The notes beneath the pieces were generated by a model. The model did not search any database. It had not been told where the DNA came from and saw only the letters and a program-made list of their open reading frames with translations. The translations under genes were made by a program, and so were the position numbers. 9,493 nucleotides of DNA from an uncultured Actinomycetes bacterium (GTDB taxonomy: Bacteria; Actinomycetota; Thermoleophilia; Gaiellales; F1-60-MAGs149). Below are positions 6,059 through 9,493 of this stretch, one piece after another; within the stretch, counting starts at the first letter, position 1; the number at the start of each line of letters is the position of its first letter. The DNA is taken from contig CAJCBN010000157.1 of NCBI GenBank assembly GCA_903960645.1, forward strand, positions 1-9,493, written 5' to 3'.

Positions 6059-6706
6059 TCACGACGCGCTGAGGGAGCCGCCTTCGTCTTCAATCGCCTT
6101 GCGGCAGCCCGGGCGGGCCAGCACGGCGTTGTAGTGCGCCGCAATCGACGGGTCGGCCCACCAGCTTGCGTCGCCCTCAAGTTCCGTGCCCCACGAGGAC
6201 AGCATCGCCAGGTAGATATCGGCGACCGTGAACGTGCTGCCGAGCAGGAACGGGCCACTGCCCAGCTGCTTGGCGATCTCGTCGCGCAGCGCCGTCAGTT
6301 CCACAACGGCGGCGGCCACGACAGCGTCGGCACCGTTCGCGTCAGCCGTATGCCGCGCCGGGTAGAAGAAGCGCAGGTACGCGGCCTGCACGGTGTTCGT
6401 CAGGAACATCAGCCAACGCATGGCCTCGGCGCGCTCGGACGTGCCGACCTTCGGGATCAGGTCGTGATCGGGGAAGGCATCCGCGAGATGCAGGCAGATT
6501 GCGGCCGACTCGGTCAGCACCAGCTCGTTGTGCTTGAGCACGGGCACCTTGCCGAACGGGCTCATCTCGAGGTAGCCGGCGGGCGATGTCGGCACGCCAT
6601 CATCGGTGCGCTCGACGAGCACGAAGTCGTACAGCGTGCCGAGCTCCTCGAGGACCATGTGCGGGGCGGTGGTGGCGGTGCCGGGGATGCCGAAGAGGGT
6701 GATCAT
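6059..6706 (-). CDS. Glutathione S-transferase family protein, beta-class-like without the class cysteine
   Basis: 215 residues, a full GST length. The N-terminal domain shows MITLFGIPGTATTAPHMVLEE, closely parallel to the beta-class pattern PGACSLAPH. Aligned this way, the beta-class cysteine is A11 and the following serine is T12. Next come SPFGKVPVL with cis-proline P55 and the E66-S67 glutathione-binding pair in LTESAAICLHLAD. The C-terminal helical domain has the N-cap T160-V-A-D163 within STFTVADIYLAML. Family membership is secure; catalytic type and substrate are not, and the missing cysteine may shift it to another chemistry or a binding role. The 53-base spacing to the downstream membrane gene permits co-transcription, though that gene has its own candidate promoter. 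It is divergent from the permease pair, with 72 bases between starts, and has no Shine-Dalgarno. Confidence 0.9.
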   Translation of the reverse strand: MITLFGIPGTATTAPHMVLEELGTLYDFVLVERTDDGVPTSPAGYLEMSPFGKVPVLKHNELVLTESAAICLHLADAFPDHDLIPKVGTSERAEAMRWLMFLTNTVQAAYLRFFYPARHTADANGADAVVAAAVVELTALRDEIAKQLGSGPFLLGSTFTVADIYLAMLSSWGTELEGDASWWADPSIAAHYNAVLARPGCRKAIEDEGGSLSAS

Positions 6707-6713
6707 GCCGCGC

Positions 6714-6719
6714 AGCGTA
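6714..6719 (-). promoter_or_regulatory. Possible leaderless -10 box (TACGCT) for the second GST
   Basis: TACGCT on the minus strand lies seven bases before ATG 6706, in a leader with no Shine-Dalgarno. It fits the TANNNT pattern and spacing seen before other starts in this window. Confidence 0.3.
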
Positions 6720-6766
6720 GCGCCGTCGCGACCCTGTGCCGCGGCGATGCCCGCTGGGCGCCGCTC

Positions 6767-6772
6767 TAGGAT
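6767..6772 (+). promoter_or_regulatory. Possible leaderless -10 box or weak RBS for the permease (TAGGAT)
   Basis: TAGGAT lies six bases before ATG 6779 within the 72-base divergent gap, close to the TANNNT consensus and at leaderless spacing. It also contains AGGA at seven bases, a possible short Shine-Dalgarno. I saw no palindrome typical of a Zur or Fur operator in 6707-6778. Confidence 0.35.
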
Positions 6773-6778
6773 CCGCCT

Positions 6779-7765
6779 ATGGGCCGCCCGCCGGACGTCG
6801 ATGGTGGCCGCGCCGCGCCGCGCGGTCTGTTGCTCCCCGCGCTGCTCCTTGTCGGCGCGGCCCTCGTCGTGCTCGGCCTGCGCGCCGCCGGCTGGTCGGC
6901 GGCACCCGGGATCGCTGCCTTCGCGACCGTCTTCCTCTCAATCGTCATTCAGGCCACCCCGTTTCTCGTGCTCGGCGTCCTGCTCTCGGCCGCCATCGTC
7001 GCCTTTGTACCGGCCGATCTCGCCGAGCGAGCGCTGCCCCGCAACCGCGCGCTCGCCGTGCCCGTGGCCGGTGCCGCCGGCATCCTGCTGCCCGGCTGCG
7101 AGTGCGCCTCCGTGCCCGTCGCCAACGGGCTGATGCGCAAGGGCGTCACCCCGGCCGCCGCCCTCACCTTCCTGCTCGCCGCCCCAGCCGTCAACCCGAT
7201 CGTGCTGGCCTCGACCTGGGTCGCGTTCCCCGATGACCACCGCATGGCGCTCGCGCGTCTCGTCGCCTCGCTCGGTGCCGCCATGGTGGTGGGCTGGCTG
7301 TGGGTCGCCTTCGGGCGCACCTCGTGGATCCGCTTGCCGGCACGTACGAACACGACGGACGGGGCGCGCTGGCTGATCTTCCGCCACGGCGTCGTGCACG
7401 ACTTCCTGCACGCCGGCGGCTACCTCGTCGTCGGCGGCCTGATCTCCGCCGTGATCAATGTCGTGCTGCCGGCCCACTGGGTCGACTCCCTCGCCGAGCA
7501 GGTGATCGCCGGCGTGCTCGTGCTCGCCGTGCTCGCCGTCGTCATGTGCATCTGCAGCGAGGCCGACGCCTTCGTCGCGGCGAGCTTCACGCAGTTCAGC
7601 CCGACGGCTCAGCTCGCCTTCATGGTGGTCGGCCCGATGGTCGACCTCAAGCTCATCGCGATGCAGGCCGGGTTCTTCGGGCGCGACTTCGCGCTGCGCT
7701 TCGCGCCGACCGTCTTCATCTGCGCGCTGATCGCCAGCGTGGTCACGGGCTGGGCGCTCCTATGA
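6779..7765 (+). CDS. ArsP_1/DUF318 permease (YraQ/YcgR-like)
   Basis: Inner-membrane permease of 328 residues with about eight to ten hydrophobic helices in two halves. The family signatures are clear: LLPGCECASVPVANGL at about 103-118 with C107-E-C109, AAPAVNPIV at 135-142, then CICSEADAFVAASF from C257 and GPMVDLKL at 285-292 in the second half. The repeated Cys/Glu motifs inside membrane stretches suggest handling of a soft metal, metalloid or thiol-reactive substrate. Members of this family include methylarsenite (ArsP) exporters, but many are uncharacterised and no arsenic-resistance genes are nearby. The stop overlaps the next start as ATGA (7762-7765), so the two proteins are translationally coupled and likely form one transporter, like YcgR with YcgQ in Bacillus. 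The start follows a possible leaderless promoter. Family call is strong; the substrate is unknown. Confidence 0.92.
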   Translation: MGRPPDVDGGRAAPRGLLLPALLLVGAALVVLGLRAAGWSAAPGIAAFATVFLSIVIQATPFLVLGVLLSAAIVAFVPADLAERALPRNRALAVPVAGAAGILLPGCECASVPVANGLMRKGVTPAAALTFLLAAPAVNPIVLASTWVAFPDDHRMALARLVASLGAAMVVGWLWVAFGRTSWIRLPARTNTTDGARWLIFRHGVVHDFLHAGGYLVVGGLISAVINVVLPAHWVDSLAEQVIAGVLVLAVLAVVMCICSEADAFVAASFTQFSPTAQLAFMVVGPMVDLKLIAMQAGFFGRDFALRFAPTVFICALIASVVTGWALL

Positions 7766-8478
7766 CCCGCGCGGTGCAGATCATCCTGCTGGCGGCGATG
7801 CTCGGCGTCCTGCTGCGCCTCCTCGTCCGTGGCGAGTACGTCTACTACGTCAAGCCCAGCCTGCTGCCCGCACTGATTGCCAGCGCCGTCGTGCTCGCGC
7901 TGATGATCGTGTTCGTCGCCAAGGACGCCTGGACCGCGGCCGATGAGGAGCACGACCACGCCGGACACGACCACGGACCGGGCGGCGGTCACGCGCACGC
8001 CGAGCCGCGGGCCGCCCTCCTCCTCGCCCTGCCGCTGATCGTGGTGCTGACGGTCGCCCCCGCGCCGCTCGGCGCGTTCTCCGCCACGCGCGGCAGCGGC
8101 GGTACCGCCCCCGTCTCAGGGTCGTTCGCACCGCTGCCCGCGGGGGATCCGGTCGAGCTGGCTGTACCCGACTTCGTCGACCGTGCCCGCTCCGACGGTG
8201 GCAGCACGCTGATTGGGCGCGAGGTCCGGCTCGTCGGCTTCGTCACGCCGAACCCAGACGGCCCGTGGTGGCTGACGCGCTTCGTCGTCTCCTGCTGCGC
8301 CGCCGACGCGACCGCCTACCGCGTGCTCACCCGCGACGGCCCACCCCTCACCGCGGACACGTGGGTCAGCCTGACGGGCCGCTGGGTCGAAGCCGCTGGC
8401 GCGCCCGACGGCATTCCGACCCTGCAGGTCGTCGAGCACGAGCTCGCACAGCCGCCGAGCAACCCGTACGCCGGCTAG
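7762..8478 (+). CDS. TIGR03943/DUF1980 family protein (YcgQ-like) with histidine-rich loop, permease partner
   Basis: 238 residues, starting at ATG 7762, which overlaps the permease stop in ATGA. Two N-terminal helices at about 5-22 and 33-53 lead into a histidine-rich loop (60-82) with H64, H66, H69, H71, H77 and H79 spaced as HDH, HDH and HAH. A third helix (about 83-103) follows, then a soluble beta-rich domain. That domain carries the family hallmark RFVVSCCAADA with C178-C179 and D182, and ends in PPSNPYAG, close to the P-x-N-P-Y tail of this family. It is consistently found beside DUF318 permeases. The His loop, CC pair and Asp could together capture or hand over a metal such as zinc; this is inference, as the family's function is not established. 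An in-frame extension upstream of 7762 is read through the permease gene and is a shadow. Confidence 0.9.
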   Translation: MTRAVQIILLAAMLGVLLRLLVRGEYVYYVKPSLLPALIASAVVLALMIVFVAKDAWTAADEEHDHAGHDHGPGGGHAHAEPRAALLLALPLIVVLTVAPAPLGAFSATRGSGGTAPVSGSFAPLPAGDPVELAVPDFVDRARSDGGSTLIGREVRLVGFVTPNPDGPWWLTRFVVSCCAADATAYRVLTRDGPPLTADTWVSLTGRWVEAAGAPDGIPTLQVVEHELAQPPSNPYAG

Positions 8479-8488
8479 CGGTGGCGCG

Positions 8489-9493
8489 TCAGCCGTTCGG
8501 CACGGGCGGCGGCGTACGTCCCTCAGCCAGCGCCTCGATCAGCGGGTAGACGAGCGCGGGATCCTGCACGCGCTGGGCGGGGTCGATCAGGTCGTGCGGC
8601 AGGCCGAGGCTCTTCGGCAGATGCACGACCTTCACGTCCACGCCGTCTGCGCGCCACTCGTCGATGACCTGCTCGGCCGCACTATTCGAGATCGTCGTGT
8701 CCGCATCGTTGATCACGAACGCGATCTGCTTGCCGATCGGCGGCCGCGCGGCCGCCTGCCCCATCACGTAGCGGCCGAGACGGAGCATCTGGCCGACGCC
8801 GCGCGTCGGCGTCTCCGGATAGGCGTGGTCGCCAAGCCCCTCGCCGCTGCTCGGAATCGCCACGTTCGGCATGCGCGCGAACAGGTTCCCCACCGCGTAC
8901 TGCACGGGTTCGGAATAGCCGCCGAGCTGGTACGCCGGAGCGATGATCACGGCGCGTTGCACCTCGGGCCGCTCGATGACCGTCCACGTCGAGATCAGCC
9001 CGCCGAGCGACAGGCCCATCACGGTGACGTGATCGCCGAGCCCCGTGGCGATGTCGATCGAGCTGTCAGCGAAGTCGCGGAACTGCTCGGCCTCGATGCC
9101 GGCGAGCCCGCCGGGACCGCTGGCCTGGCCGTGGCCGGGCGCGCGCAGCACGACGACGTTGGCGCCCTGCTGCTCGAGCCGCTCCGCCAGCTTCACCATC
9201 TGCTGCGGGCAGTTCGTCAGGCCGTGGAAGAGAACGATCACGTTCTGCGTACGCTCGCCACCGGTGAAGAGCCGCGAGTGGCAGTCGTCGACGACGCCGA
9301 GCGCGGACTCATTGGCACCGTACGCGTCGAACGCGGCCACCGCCTCGTCGTACGTCGCGGTTGGGCGCGGCTGGGCGCCGAGGTCACCCACGCGCAGCGG
9401 GATCAGCGCGATCACGACCAGCGTGGCGACGATCACACCGAGCATCATGAGAACGGCCAGCACCACGATGCTCCACCACGACCGCCGTCGCAC
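8489..9493 (-). CDS. Membrane-anchored alpha/beta hydrolase, N-terminus at window edge
   Basis: 334 residues are open from the right edge. One hydrophobic helix (about 8-32) follows an Arg-rich start (RRRSWW), giving a signal anchor, with the rest likely outside the membrane. The serine hydrolase fold is shown by the HG oxyanion motif at 90-91 (LFHGLTN), the nucleophile elbow G-L-S162-L-G, a candidate acid D265 in NDADTT, and H300 in GLPHD. PGHGQASG at 119-126 resembles the lid-side loop of carboxylesterases and monoacylglycerol lipases. C71 and C95 could form a disulfide. Substrate unknown; an ester or lipid is likely. The first codon seen is GTG at 9493-9491. It may be the true start, since it gives a normal signal anchor, but the upstream sequence is missing. 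Convergent with the transport pair, with ten bases between stops. Confidence 0.88.
   Translation of the reverse strand: MRRRSWWSIVVLAVLMMLGVIVATLVVIALIPLRVGDLGAQPRPTATYDEAVAAFDAYGANESALGVVDDCHSRLFTGGERTQNVIVLFHGLTNCPQQMVKLAERLEQQGANVVVLRAPGHGQASGPGGLAGIEAEQFRDFADSSIDIATGLGDHVTVMGLSLGGLISTWTVIERPEVQRAVIIAPAYQLGGYSEPVQYAVGNLFARMPNVAIPSSGEGLGDHAYPETPTRGVGQMLRLGRYVMGQAAARPPIGKQIAFVINDADTTISNSAAEQVIDEWRADGVDVKVVHLPKSLGLPHDLIDPAQRVQDPALVYPLIEALAEGRTPPPVPNG

Noticed and set aside
4584..6134. Plus-strand open frame of 516 codons opposite the large membrane protein
   Set aside because: Its product is a low-complexity Arg/Gln/Glu/His mixture without domains. The minus-strand frame gives coherent membrane helices and G/C third positions, so this is an antisense shadow in GC-rich DNA.
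7300..7761. N-terminal extension of the histidine-rich protein frame into the permease gene
   Set aside because: The extension is Arg-rich out-of-frame permease sequence. ATG 7762 overlapping the permease stop begins with a normal membrane helix and is the better start.
8472..8497. Shared terminator hairpin between the convergent permease operon and hydrolase stops
   Set aside because: Only a five-base CGGCT/AGCCG match with a long loop and no T-runs, so it is not supported.

Overview
This is a GC-rich bacterial chromosomal window of ordinary, densely packed genes. Third codon positions are almost always G or C. I see no rRNA, tRNA, CRISPR array, insertion sequence or phage gene. GC richness, frequent Shine-Dalgarno-poor starts with TANNNT boxes 6-8 bases upstream, and the gene families present suggest Actinomycetota, perhaps the Thermoleophilia branch. 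This placement is tentative; Chloroflexota or another GC-rich lineage is not excluded.

Left region (1-1891, minus strand): a YhaO-type Mre11/SbcD-like DNA repair nuclease runs off the left edge and is almost complete. Upstream of it lies a six-helix HdeD/DUF308 membrane protein. The 92-base gap between them holds a 16-bp imperfect hairpin directly in front of the nuclease start.

Centre-left (1971-4248, plus strand): a tight three-gene operon with gaps of 9 and 10 bases. It encodes an unrecognised eight-helix membrane protein with a striking FIDEVGKF segment, a YcaC-like isochorismatase-family cysteine hydrolase, and a glutathione S-transferase (GST). The 3' end of the GST is followed by about 35 codons in another frame with coding-like composition. 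This suggests a frameshifted or alternative C-terminus.

Centre-right (4350-6706, minus strand): a large polytopic membrane protein resembling GT-C/PTPS-related sugar-transfer proteins, preceded by a second GST. That GST is beta-class-like but lacks the class cysteine.

Right (6779-8478, plus strand): a translationally coupled pair made of an ArsP_1/DUF318 (YraQ/YcgR-like) permease and a TIGR03943/DUF1980 (YcgQ-like) partner with a histidine-rich loop. This is a probable metal or metalloid transport module and the most functionally suggestive part of the window. It converges on a membrane-anchored alpha/beta hydrolase (8489-9493, minus) at the right edge.

I found no clear evidence of a wholly new multi-gene system. 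The best leads are the His-rich permease pair, the coding-like tail behind the first GST, the hairpin in front of the nuclease gene, and the repeated leaderless-promoter geometry.
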